Shown here piece by piece: positions 44,560 through 57,643 of a DNA stretch of 64,000 nt (positions within the stretch are counted from its first letter, which is position 1; each line of letters opens with the position of its first letter). The DNA comes from Adiantum capillus-veneris (Eukaryota; Streptophyta; Polypodiopsida; Polypodiales; Pteridaceae), in contig CM043960.1 in the NCBI GenBank assembly GCA_014529385.2, forward strand, positions 116,382,043 through 116,446,042, in the 5' to 3' direction. The translations under genes and the position numbers were made by a program. Below the pieces are notes generated by a model. That model made no database searches. It was not told the DNA's origin and saw only the letters and a list, made by a program, of their open reading frames with translations.

Positions 44560-45318
44560 TCAAGTGTCCCTTTTTATGGCAGTAGTAGTAACACTATACA
44601 TTTTGCATGTCTTTGCCGCAACTCGTGCTACAACTCTACTTGCAATCTTGTGAACGACCGCATCTACAACCACACTGCTTTTGCTTGTCACGATTGCCAC
44701 TAGCCACATATGCATCACCATGCCCACTTGCATCAAGAGATTGACATTGAATCGAATCTCCTCAACGGGAAACGCATCGGCAACACTACTAAAATCTAGC
44801 CGGCCATTGCGTGCAAAATTGCTTATAGCTGTGTTGAAAGTATCCCATGACGATGGTAGCAAACATAGCAAGAAAATGGCCTTCATTTCATCATCAAAAT
44901 TGGGACCTTTTGAAGTAAGATGCAAAAACAAGTTGTTGAACTCGTTCAAATAAGGACTAACATTATTGATTTCTTTCATATTCATGTGAATCAATTTCTT
45001 CATGAAGAAAACCTTGTTCGAGATGGAGTTGCCATCCCAAGCCTGACATAGAGCATCCCACAAATCTTTGGCATTGGTCATATCCATTATGGTAAAGTAA
45101 ATGGATTCACCAAGGTGCAGGAGAACGGTCGCCACATGCTCATTCAAGTGATCCCACTTATCATTAGTGTACAAATTGTCTCTTCTTGCATGCAAGGGTG
45201 CTATCAAGCCTTTGTTGATCAAAACATCTTGCATACGCTGCTTCCAAATGACAAAGGTAGAGCCATCAAACTTTTTGATGTAGTACTCTTCTATTTTGAA
45301 AGCACTACTCACAACCAT
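44560..45318 (-). CDS. Copia 2 gag (252 aa frame, 3' part frameshifted)
   Basis: Starts MVVSSAFKIEEYYIKKFDGS, then FVIWKQRMQDVLINKGL, LHLGESIYFTIMDM, KKLIHMNMKEINNVSPYLNE and LPSSWDTFNTAISNFARNG, typical copia gag (UBN2-type). The last about 50 residues are out of frame. The zinc knuckle CYYCHKKGHLKKDF is found in another frame near 44,590, so a small indel separates them. Confidence 0.85.
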   Translation of the reverse strand: MVVSSAFKIEEYYIKKFDGSTFVIWKQRMQDVLINKGLIAPLHARRDNLYTNDKWDHLNEHVATVLLHLGESIYFTIMDMTNAKDLWDALCQAWDGNSISNKVFFMKKLIHMNMKEINNVSPYLNEFNNLFLHLTSKGPNFDDEMKAIFLLCLLPSSWDTFNTAISNFARNGRLDFSSVADAFPVEEIRFNVNLLMQVGMVMHMWLVAIVTSKSSVVVDAVVHKIASRVVARVAAKTCKMYSVTTTAIKRDT

Positions 45319-46621
45319 GATTAAGAGAATGCAACCAAAAACTTTATGGAAGATTACCTAGGATAATTTTGGTAGAGTTTCCCCTCGAATAGGAGCCAAA
45401 ACTCAAACCAAAATGTAGTAAAGTCACTGTGTAAGAATAGCTAGAAGTGCCAAGGACGCATAAAAAGGACTCATGGAAAAATATGGCAGAGTCTCCTTTG
45501 TATGAGGAGTCAAAAATCAACTCAAAAATGAATAAGCTGCTCAAAAGAACAATCATTGGGCATATACTGTACATAACCACTATTGTGTGACCGCCAACTC
45601 GACGTCAAAAGCACAAAAAATTGTCAAGATACATGTCCTATGGCGTGGGTACCGTAAAGGGACACTCCAGCTACTTGTACCATTGAAGGTATCCCAACAT
45701 TCAAGAATACCCCAACTCAAAGGAAACCTCATGCTATCGGCCCTCTAAAGGCTAATCGAGACACAAAAGGACTAGCCACAGTCTCAAAAAGGGCTCTTCC
45801 TGTCCAAGTCTCAAAAACGGCCAGGAAAAACTGCCAAAATAGCCAAAAATGGCTCCACATGTACTACAATGGGCAGTTTCCTCAACTCAATGTACATGAA
45901 TGACCGCGCTCAAATAGGTGCCAAGAATTGTTGCATGCAGTAAAAGTGATCCCTTCAAGGATATCTGCTGTCAAAAGAGCTCAGTAGCACTAGGTGTGCT
46001 CACACAAAAATGCATATGTCAACACGTCTGCTTGCAGAGAAAAAATGCTAAATTGCTTGTGAAAATGTTGTGCCTCAAAGTGTCTCGTAACTTGGAGGAT
46101 CTGCATGTGAACGGGCTCAAAAGCCCCTTGTAACCTGTAACCTGCGTGACGGTGTCGGTATGTGCCAATTACCATCACCAAGCAAAAATGTCGTAGTTGA
46201 ATAGCCGCCAAAGGTGTCGTAGGCAAAAACCGTGTCGTAGAGCATGCTCGGTGCCAATGCCGGGTGTTAATCCTTTGTGGTAGAGGCACCTCATCTGTGC
46301 ATGTAGTAAGCACGATTGTCTGTGGGAAAACGGTCCTCCGTGGGAATGCATGTGTCAAGGTCGGATGTCAAAAATCCGTTGTGTAATGTGCAAGAACGGT
46401 GTCGTGATCACCCAAATTGGTGTCAAAACCAATGTCAAAAGCTGAGTCGATGCCGAAGGACTAATCAAGAGTCGAACTGATCTTGCTGATGTCTATGGAA
46501 AATCGTTAATGTCAAGGATGATGCCGGGTGTGCACACACACTGTGTGTGTCAATGTCGGAGAATAGATATCCGGAGTCCAAAAGACAAGATGTCGGTGTT
46601 GAAGAAAATTGTAATGTTTCT

Positions 46622-46722
<101 letters not shown>

Positions 46723-47452
46723 CTTGGTCGGCTCGCTCTCTTGCAACTCGGGGTGTGTGAGAACAAGTCAAAGATTTGAAGGTCGGGGTGTGTGTGTGAA
46801 GTCGAGGAATCAGAGAATTATGGTGGGATCAATTGCTTGTACACACTCAGTGTGTAGTCAGAATTTTTAAAAAACAATTGACTTTGTTGTTGAAATGGAA
46901 GGCAGGGTGTGCTTCTCCTTGCTCGGATCTGCTTGATTCTCTCTTTGCCCGTGAGATCATGAGCCTGGCCTGTGCTTGGCTGACTGCCTTGCTTTTGATT
47001 ACGTCTGTTGCACCTCAATTTGCTCCTACCCTAGAACGTTTGATGTACCTTGATTCTTCTCAAACCCCCAATTTTAATAAGTGCTCCAGTTAATCTCTGG
47101 CTTGCTTTGCCTTCATTTAGCTCTCAATTGCAAGCACTTTAATGCTCCCCAATTGCAAGAACCTATGCCCTCAATGTAGTCCCAATTGCTTTGCTTCCAA
47201 GCTTCCTCGACTCTCGGCCCGATTCTCAGCTACTCTATCCGCTACCTCTTGTGCCCTGCTCTTGATGCCTACAGCTCTCTCCCTTGCTCTTGGTTTTGCT
47301 TCTTGCAAATGCCCTCAATTCTCTCTATCTGTTCTTCAAACTTCAGTCTGATTTTGCCTGCAAAACCTGTTCAATTCCAAGATCTCCCAGCTCGGGCTGG
47401 CTGCACACGTGGGGTGGGAGCGGGGATGTTCCAGGGCTTGGGTGCTTCTCTT

Positions 47453-47468
47453 GAGCTCTGATTCAAAT
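47453..47468 (-). promoter_or_regulatory. Copia 2 primer-binding site
   Basis: Minus strand reads ATTTGAATCAGAGCTC right after the 5' LTR. The core ATCAGAGC matches the usual copia initiator-tRNA-Met site (TGGTATCAGAGC) with small changes. Confidence 0.6.
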
Positions 47469-47643
47469 TGTGGGTGTTGTGGAGTGCAAGGGAAGGAGAG
47501 AAGAGGAAGGGGAAGATGATAGTAGACCTGTTTGGTGAAGCATGAGAGAATAACTACTCTTTCCTCCTTATTTGCTATATGAACAAATAATGTAAGAGGG
47601 CAGGCGCCCAGCCACAATCCCCCAACCGTGGGCCTGAAACCCA
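47469..47643 (-). repeat. 5' LTR of copia element 2 (175 bp)
   Basis: TGTGGGTGTTGTGGAG...CTGAAACCCA in plus orientation, about 85% similar by eye to 41,034-41,190 with an indel near the GGGC end. Confidence 0.8.
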
Positions 47644-48386
47644 ATAGAAGAAGCTATGACATTAGAGCGACGGGCACATTGTACGATGATTTCTTCCTAC
47701 TATGTCATCCTGCATCTAGCTATAAACTACACATGAAAGTTTCTCCATTATAGCCTCCTTTGAATCAAGGCCCATTGCCCACACCATCCACAACATGTCA
47801 AAGGTCGCCACGTATCTTGTCTTGTTCAATCTATATGGGATTGAGGAAAAAAACGTTATGAAAATTTGATAATAAAGCTAACTGCTTAGGCAAATAGAAT
47901 AAAAGGATCTTACTTGTTTATATGCATAACAATGCTCAATATACCAACCACGTTTGAAGAACCTACTTTCACTAGTTCAAGTCAACTCTTGGATGCAGAT
48001 TGGTATCTTTCTCATAGGCAACACCTAAAACCAAAGAGCACACACAAAAACTACATTTAGGAACACAAAAGTAAATGAAAACCATTATCCATAGAACTTA
48101 CTATCTTTAAGAACTCCCATCCAAGTGGCTAGTCTATGGTTGTCATCCCAAGTATACAACATGTTGCCACACATGTCACACTAGCAAGTGTCTTTGATTT
48201 TGGCCTCAAACTCCTTGTTAGCCACTTGCCACAAGGGATCCCATGTCTACAAGATATCATCATCCACATCGATGGAAGGATGGACTTGTGCTTCAAGCAA
48301 TCATATAAAGCTTCCTTTGGCTCCTAACACTCCTCCAAAAAGAATGTATTAGCCAGTGGTTTTAGCCGCTAGTGGTCCCAGCTTCC
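47644..48386 (-). pseudogene. Multi-exon gene of unknown family, copy B, 5' block
   Basis: Minus strand: first block PLANTFFLEEC-like, then VHPSIDVDDDIL, TWDPLWQVANKEFEAKIKDT, CDMCGNMLYTWDDNHRLATW with a GTAAGTTC donor, followed by the small second and third exons as in copy A (9,251-9,587). Better preserved than copy A in the first exon. Confidence 0.6.
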
Positions 48387-48836
48387 CACATACACTCTTA
48401 TATGGTACACATCTTACAGGCAGTGATCACACAAATGCGTGATGTCCCACATCTCACATGTCAAATGCTCGTGAAAATAGAAAAAATGATCATCACTTGT
48501 ATCACCGCATTTGAGGACATTGAGGCATTAGAAGATCTATGGCAAGTATTCTTGGAGGGAAACAAAGGCATAGCATGGAACTTAGAGACAGGGATCCCCA
48601 ATAGGAACATTACAATGGGAATGTTTGCTAGAGTCATGTTCTTTCCCTCCCACTACATGCAAACCTTTGAGGAGGAATTCATGATGGGATTCTTCAAGAT
48701 GGATTCAACCATCTTTAATCCACTCACAAAGGACCTGCCGGTGCCCCATATTGCCTACCAAAGCACAGTGATGAACAACCCTTTCAAGGAGTTGGCAATC
48801 CAACTCCACATAGTGTCCCACGTAGAGAAATTCTAA
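48372..48836 (+). CDS. Unrecognised 154-aa reading frame
   Basis: Open from ATG/GTG near 48,372 to TAA after LHIVSHVEKF. Contains MLVKIEKMIITCITAFEDIE, ALEDLWQVFLEGNKGIAW, ARVMFFPSHYMQTFEEEF and KMDSTIFNPLTKDLPVP. No domain recognised. A purine run about 140 bp downstream (48,976-48,987, AGGAAGGGGGGAA) followed by a possible LTR start suggests this is the last part of an LTR element's coding region. Confidence 0.4.
   Translation: MVPASHIHSYMVHILQAVITQMRDVPHLTCQMLVKIEKMIITCITAFEDIEALEDLWQVFLEGNKGIAWNLETGIPNRNITMGMFARVMFFPSHYMQTFEEEFMMGFFKMDSTIFNPLTKDLPVPHIAYQSTVMNNPFKELAIQLHIVSHVEKF

Positions 48837-50690
<1,854 letters not shown>

Positions 50691-50763
<73 letters not shown>
50691..50763. 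repeat. (CT)n microsatellite, ~73 bp
   Basis: Pure CT array directly left of the LINE fragment at 50,860. Confidence 0.97.
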
Positions 50764-50765
<2 letters not shown>

Positions 50766-50859
50766 GTAACTCATTTGTCATCTCTCTTGCGTCCTTTTTC
50801 TAATCGCCACATGATTCTCGCTCTCCCTTGTCTATGGGCAATGGGGTTTAACATCCGCC

Positions 50860-52240
50860 ACCTTGGAGCCCCACTAGGAGTGGGAGTATCTCATAGAAAA
50901 AGGTTTTAGTGGGCTACGGACAAAGCTGAAAGCAAGATGCAAAGGTGGAAACATTTTCTCCTTCCATTCCATGGCAAGCTGATGATGATCAACGTGTTTA
51001 TGGTCGCTCATTTGTCCTTTGTTGGGAAACTCCTCAAAATAGAAAAAATATAATTAGGAGTATTCTTGAAGCCTATGAAAATATTCCTATGGAAAAATAA
51101 CACCAAAGATAATGCACCCTAGGAGTGGGCTAAATGGGAGTGTGTTGCTAGACCCAAGGATCAAGGCAGCATTGGGATCTTGACCTTGTAGTGCATGTTG
51201 AAGCCTAGTGTGCTAAAGTTATGGTCTCAATAGCCAAACAAGACCAAGCATGGGTCATCATGACATGCGACATCAATGACAAAGTGAAGCTAATATCCCA
51301 GGGAAACCAGTGGAAAGGGATCAAGATTCACGACAAACTGCTGGCACCTCAAATGGGGCAAGGCAGTTAGATACTTCAAAACCCTGTAACACAATGATCT
51401 CCTTGCTTTCCAAAGTGGGAAGTGACTTATTAAGTATGTTCTAGAGAGAAGTTACCAAAAAATTAAAGGACTCATATACTTGACCCAATTATGGGATGAA
51501 GGAAGCACTAGGTAAAAAGGACCAGATTAGCTAGCTACCTAGTATAATCTTAACAAAATTGAACGATTATTGATCAATAGAGCAGATAAAGGTAGCAATA
51601 TGCTTATGCTAATTTGTGAGGTTGAACTTGATTGGAAAACTTGGCACTCACCTAAGCATATAAATTTCACTGAACCGCAAACAAAGGCAATCTACTACAA
51701 ACTTATATTCAAAACAGATTGGTTCTCTCCACTCAATAAGCAATATCGAGAATATTGGCCAAAATCGAGATGTCACCAATGGCAAGAAGCATATGGGACC
51801 CTCAGTGGCCCTTGGGTAAGAAAATCATACTATGGAAGGTGCTATGGGGGGACTATTCCCACCAAGATTAAGAATTAAAAGGATAGGCTCTTGTAGATGC
51901 TTAGGGTGCAAAGTAGCTAGTTAGGATCCCCTTCACTTATTTCAAAATTGTCCAACTACAAGAGGCCTTGTGGGAAAAATATGTAAACGGATAGAGAAGA
52001 CTTGGAAGATCGTGTTCTTTAAGAACAACCCAATCTTGGAAGGAAAGATTTGGAAAAACCAAGCCATCCTAATCTATACACAAATTTCCGACTTCTGCTA
52101 TTTAAGAGAAGTTTGAAAGTAGAGGAACCAATGAATATTTGAAAATCACCACTCGAATTGAAGGAGCTAGTAGCACCTATGAGAAAATAACGTGGTTCAC
52201 CATTTATGTGTCAAAACTATAAGCAACCAATCACTTTCCA
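50860..52240 (+). pseudogene. LINE 3' region fragment (post-RT), second LINE family
   Basis: Plus-strand text with stops: KMQRWKHFLLPFHGKLMMIN, FLWKNNTKDNAP, EWAKWECVARPKDQGSIGIL. This matches the LINE pattern after RT (W....LSLAGR, F.W, PK..GGLG). Further on, KHINFTEPQTKAIYYKLIF and a reverse-transcriptase-associated zinc region remnant. It does not match the 57-61 kb LINE, so it is another lineage. Confidence 0.6.
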
Positions 52241-53369
52241 CTAAGCTATGACATATAACTATATATTACAGGTTATCTCAAGAAAATTTAGAAAACAAAA
52301 ATTCTCAGCTTTGCAACCCCCAACTTGCGGCTTGTTGCCTAAAAAGGCCTCCTTGTTAGGCCTAGCCTCAAACCTTGTATTATTGCTTGTACCCCTTATC
52401 TATGTCTGCATACATGGTTACAATTGTGATCCCTTCTAATGTGATCCCTCATCTATTCTAATGTGATCCCTCATCTATGCATGTATACATGGTTGCAATT
52501 GTTATCTCTTCTACTGTCCAAGTGGAGTATACAAGCAACATATCTTCTCTTCAGACTCCAACATGTAACCAAGGTAGGAGATTGCACTATGCACATACTG
52601 ATAGAACATTGACCACATGTATCACAATCTTTCGATTCCAATGGGAAATGGCCCAAAAAGGAGAAGCCTAATGGATGGAAAGAGAAAGAAAGCTTCTTTT
52701 TGGATAGCGGACAAAGATAGACATGAAAATTCTCTCTCTTGTTATATAATAGTAGGTGTTTTAAAAGATGAAAATCTGTAGGGTTTGTTATCAAAAAACT
52801 TGTGCACATTTTGTAAGGGACATGTTGCATATGAGAAGGCCCAAAGAGAGAGAAAACTTATTGGTCTTGAGCCTACTATGGATCTCACAAGAAAAAAGGT
52901 CCATTCTTAAGAGTCATGGATTGCACTTAAAGAGATTTTGTGCAATTGGTATGTGTCCACGATTCTGGAACTCAAGTTTTTAATCAATGTGTTACTCAAG
53001 GTGAGAGTTGATGGAAAATTTATGTATTTGTGTGGCATGCATATCGAGATACATAAGACTTTGCTCAGACTTTGCCATAGTTATATTGACTCAAAAGGGA
53101 AAATACAATCAACCTCGAGCACTACATGTGCCTTGAGGAGGGGCATTGTTTTCAAAAGGGGGCTTGTACAAATACACAACATGAGACTACAAAGAGCTGC
53201 TAAGTATTACCACCCAGGTAGCCAATGCAACTGAGTGCAATGTATCCATTCTTTGGCATCTGTCTCTTCGATTTTATAGCATAAATGAGCTCAACACTAC
53301 TTGGGAAAAAAAAATTCTCTATCATAGTCATTCAAACAACATGCAATCCTTAAATTCCAAGATGTTTTA
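52241..53369. other. No recognisable gene; short direct repeats
   Basis: Contains GATCCCTTCTAATGTGATCC and nearby variants in tandem around 52,425-52,480, and otherwise AT-rich sequence with no domain. Possibly the gag/protease part of the following Ty3 element, too decayed to read. Confidence 0.4.
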
Positions 53370-54620
53370 TTGACGACATCCCTTGTGAGATACCTCCCAA
53401 ACGAGGGGATGACAACCATGCAATTGAACTTCTTCCAGGAAGCTCACCGCCTAATAAACCTCCTTATCGAGTTTCCCAAGCTCAACAAGAGGAGATTATG
53501 CGTCAAGTACATCAGTTGGTTGAAAAAGGCATGGTTAGGCCTAGCTCATCTCCATTTTGTTCAAGTATTATTAGTGCAAAAGAAAGATGGCATATATCGT
53601 ATGTGTATCAACTACAGAGCACTAAATAGGATCACTATCAAAAATAGGTTTCCCATTCCACGGGTAGGAGACCAATTTGATAAGCTACAAGGTTTGACCT
53701 ACTTCAGTAGGATTGACCTTAAATGTGGCTATCATCAAATAAGGATAGTTGATCAAGACATTGTAAAAACCACATTTCGCACTACGTTTGGTCTTTACGA
53801 GTACATTATCATTAATTTTGGCTTGACCAATGCACCAGCCACATTTAACTGTTTGATGGAGAAGCTATTCAGGCCTCATAGAACCTTTACTAGAGTGTCC
53901 GTTGATGATATAATCATCTACTCTAATTTATGAGACGAACACAAGCAACACCTCCAAGTAATATTTCAAGTTTTACGAGAGAATAAACTTTATATTAATC
54001 AAAAGAAAAGTGAATTTTTATTACAAGAGATTCAATATTTAGGTCACATTATCTCTCAAGATGGCATCCAAATGGATCCATCAAACCTTGAGGTAATAAA
54101 AGGATGGTCTAATCCAAGGAATTTGCATGAACTAAGAAGCTTTATAGGTATGTGTGCATACTATAGATGCTTCATAGAAAAGTTCTCACAAATTGCAGGA
54201 CCATTACATGACCTAACAAAGAAAAATGTTAGGTATATATGTTCCACCAAGGACAACAATGCTTTCAAAAGCTTAAAGAGAAGCTTAGCTCTCAACCTGT
54301 GCTTACACGGTTGGAGCTCTCAAAGCCATTTGAGGTCCAATGTGATGCTTGTGGTGATTTCCTTGGGGTTGTTTTGCTCCAAGAAGGGCACGCCATAGCC
54401 TATGAAAGTCGAAGGCTCGACGCTCTTGAGCAAGCTCTAGGCATATATGAGAAGGAACTTTTAGCAGTTCTACATGCTCTAGATTTGTGGAAGCACTTAT
54501 TACTGGGGACTCCTTTCATTATGTGAATGGATCACCAAAGCCTTAAGTACTTCATGACGCAGACCAAGCTCTCCAACAAACAAATGAGGTGGGAAAATTT
54601 CCTTTTGCAATTTCATATGG
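53370..54620 (+). pseudogene. Ty3/gypsy element D: RT and RNase H
   Basis: Frame 1: DDIPCEIPPKRGDDNHAIEL, SSPPNKPPYRVSQAQQEEI, QLVEKGMVRPSSSPFCSS. After a shift near 53,570: VQKKDGIYRMCINYRALN, YFSRIDLKCGYHQIRI, GLTNAPATFNCLMEKLF, VSVDDIIIYSNL (catalytic DD present), EIQYLGHIISQDGIQMDPSN and SFIGMCAYYRCFIEKFSQIA. RNase H: PFEVQCDACGDFLGVVLLQE, YEKELLAVLHALDLWKHLLL, ending QMRWENFLLQFH at the inversion breakpoint. Three or more frame breaks. Confidence 0.88.
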
Positions 54621-55250
54621 CATCCACAAAAACCCGCTTGTCTTTTTGCACACTTGTCATTCTCTTCATCCCAATCACTCAATTTCATCTCCATTATGCA
54701 CCCAAAAACCTTTTCCATAAGAGACCCAATCATTATAGTCCAGTAGTTGTCTACATTATTTACATCGCCTCCTTTATGCAAAGACTTGATCCAATTAGTA
54801 CTCATACCATGTTGAAGTGCAAGATTGAACATATCACACATCCACTCATGTGTAAAATATCCCATCCATTTAATCATCTCCGGCTTGAGGATATCCGCTT
54901 TGCGAGTGGCCAACTTTTCAAGCCCACCGCATGCATCCCCAATAGTAAAAAAAGAGGGCATACATGGGAGTGAACCATAACATGGCATTTTTAAAGCATT
55001 TGGTTTGTCTTATAGTTGCCTACAATTTGTATACATATCCACAAGAGTAACGTTACCAAAATTCTCAACCTGCTTGCCCCTCAAGTTTCTCCTAAATTGT
55101 TGCTTTACTTCCCATCTTCTTCTCTTCTTTTGAATCAATGCCTTATATGTATGGAATGACTTTCGACAATTGTCTTTGTTCATAGTAGCTTTACCAAGGA
55201 CTTTTGAGCATCTTGACATTCTTTATCAAACCACCTTTTATGTTATCTAT
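54621..55250 (-). pseudogene. LINE fragment: RT N-terminal part, inside inverted segment
   Basis: Minus strand: MSRCSKVLGKATMNKDNCRK, RNLRGKQVENFGNVTLVDMY, YFTIGDACGGLEKLA-like, TNWIKSLHKGGDVNNVDNYW and IGSLMEKVFGCIMEMKLSDW, ending KRQAGF at 54,630. This is the part of the LINE that should precede 56,084 (plus). See the inversion finding. Confidence 0.75.
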
Positions 55251-55263
55251 CTTTGTTGATACC

Positions 55264-55265
<2 letters not shown>

Positions 55266-55300
<35 letters not shown>

Positions 55301-55419
55301 TAGAGATAGAGGTGGGGAGAAACATAGACAGGTAGAGACTAAGAGGGAGAGGGTAATGGGGGGAAGAGAAATGGCATTGAAAGAGAGAAAAAGAGGAGAG
55401 GAAGAGGGGGAAAAGCAAG

Positions 55420-55493
<74 letters not shown>
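55266..55493. repeat. GA-rich tract with two (GA)n arrays
   Basis: GA 55,266-55,297 and 55,422-55,493 separated by an imperfect purine-rich stretch. Sits between the LINE and Ty3 pieces of the inverted segment. Confidence 0.93.
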
Positions 55494-55497
<4 letters not shown>

Positions 55498-55499
55498 GA

Positions 55500-56083
55500 G
55501 GATAGAGAGACATGTATGCTAAGTGTATCATCCATATTCCTGTATTCCCACGGATAGAACTGGGCAATCCAAAGATAAAATCCATGGATATGCTCTCTCA
55601 TGGTGATTTAGGGATTGGCCAATGTTGAAGCAATCCACGTTGCTTCCCTCTATCAAGCTTCATCTTTTGGCATACCGCACATTTTGAAACATACTCTTGT
55701 ATGTTTGCTTTCATGGCAAGCCAATAGAAATATGTTTCTATCCCTTTTAGGGTAGACCGAATCCCTCTATGCCCCGCATAAGGAGGAGCATGAGATTCAT
55801 ACGTTACTTTCTCACGTAGTGAGTTAGTAATGCATAGTCTATTGCCATAGAGAAGATAACCATCTTATAGGGTAAATGGTTCTTCCTCCTTCCCTAATGC
55901 AAGGGCTGAAATCACATCTCTAAAATCGGGATCGATAGCGTACTCATGTATCATAGAAGATAGATCACTGTGAGTTGCTATGAATACCGCATTCACTCTC
56001 CGTTGTCTTGAGAGTGCATCGGCCACTTGATTATGCTTGCCAACAATGTGAGCAATATGAAAAGCACCATTGATCATCTTGTC
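55500..56083 (-). pseudogene. Ty3/gypsy element D: RNase H end and integrase N-terminus, inverted
   Basis: Minus strand from 56,075: HIAHIVGKHNQVADALSRQR (RNase H end), HSDLSSMIHEYAIDPDFRDV, PPYAGHRGIRSTLKG (zinc-finger His) and EYVSKCAVCQKMKLDRG (CxxC), then MDFIFGLPSSIRGNTGIWM (integrase core start). It continues exactly where the plus-strand piece stops at 54,620. Confidence 0.82.
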
Positions 56084-57010
56084 ACTCTTCATGTTCTCAT
56101 GGAGGAAAGTCGATTGAAAGGCAAGCGTTTGTATTCTTGCTTTGTGGACTTTAAGAAAGCCTTTGATATGATTCCACATAACAATTTGTGGAGAAGGATG
56201 GAAGAACTCCAAGTGCCAAGTGAGTTTATGCTTGCGGTTTTTTGAATCTATGAGAAGGTGATATGCAATTGCACATGGGAAGAGGAATTTAAAAAAAATT
56301 TGCAAGCATTATTGGGGTTAAACAAGGATGACTGTTGTCACCAACTCTCTTTGGTCTATGCATCGATCAATTGGAACAAATGATACTTGACTTTATGCAA
56401 AAAGAAGGCATTGAAGAGGTCACTATTTGGCGCAATGCAGTATTCATGCTTTTATTGTATGTGGATGATGCAATGCTTCTAGCACACACTTTAGAAGATG
56501 CATAAAATCTTACGGTTGTCCTTGAAAACTTTTGCTTGCATAGTCTGCTGATTGTGAATGAATCCAAAACAAAGGTTATGCTTGTAAAACCATCCATAAG
56601 GAGAAGCCACGCATTGTGTGTACAACAATGAGACACTTGAAGTTGTTGAGAGCTTTAAGTACCTTGGCCTTGAGGTTCCGACCGATCACAAGTGGCTTGA
56701 ATGTGCTATGTGTTGTTTGGAAGCAGAAAAGAGATCATACTATGAATTTGGGAACATGTGTGATGCGGGAAACATCAAGTGTTGGGTTCTCAAAAAGTAC
56801 CTTTTTGACACATTGGTGACACCAGTTCTTCTTTATGGAGTTGAAGTGTGGGGTGGGAGCATCTCCAAGTCTACTTGGAAAGAGTTTGAGAATGTCCAAA
56901 GAGTTTTCTTACAAGCTTTCTCCAAGTTAAGACACAAACACCATATATGCTCCTACGTCTTGAGTCGGGATCTCTTCCAATTGAGGTTATCGTCCTTGAA
57001 GGTCAAATAT
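56084..57010 (+). pseudogene. LINE reverse transcriptase fragment, plus strand
   Basis: STIDHLVTLHVLMEESRLKG, YSCFVDFKKAFDMIPHNNLW (motif A), ALLLYVDDAMLLAHTLEDA-type region with VDD (near 56,455), then NETLEVVESFKYLGLEVPTD, VLLYGVEVWGGSISKSTWKE and VQRVFLQAFSKL. It stops after LPIEV near 57,000. Same family as the minus-strand LINE starting at 57,040. Confidence 0.85.
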
Positions 57011-57643
57011 GAGCTATGGGACCAAAGTATGTGGCTGATGAGTGACTGTCAATGCTCCAAATTGTGGTGATGAGATGCACAATGGAAAGCCCACATTGTG
57101 GCTGGGAGAGGAAAGTGTGTAGGTCTAAGTCATGGCTGAGAATATGAGAGAAGCAAGTTCGAATGTGACCAAAAGTTGAGCACTCTAGTAGTGTGTGGTA
57201 CTCAGACTCTCAAACTTGAAATGAGCATAATGTGAAAAATCAATTTGACTCTTATCCATTGTCTCAATACCCTGTCTCGCATCAAAGGAAATGGAAGTTA
57301 AGTCAAATGGCTGCGATAGTGCATGTCATCGACAAGGGGATAGGCTCAAGCATGTAAGTGTGAGTATGGTTTCCTCTTTCAGCGATGAACATGGTTTTGT
57401 AGTTGGGGGCAATATGGGTGGTGTAATGTATGAAGCATGACCCACCGGGTTTCTCCCAAGCTGTACATTGGCGTTGTAGAAAAGCTTCATTCACTTGGGA
57501 GTCAATTGAAGCATCATGTAGCAAGTGTAATGCATCCCATCTCCCAAACCACTTCTTTATGTCTTGCATCCATCCCGTGCTCAAGATCTTGATTTTATGT
57601 ATCCTTTAAACCTTTGGCTTGCTTCCCATGTAAATGTAGGAAG

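Noticed and set aside
47142-47461. Frames of 69 and 91 aa in the copia 2 leader
   Set aside because: Short, overlapping in different frames, no similarity to gag or any domain; typical of a long CT-rich leader.
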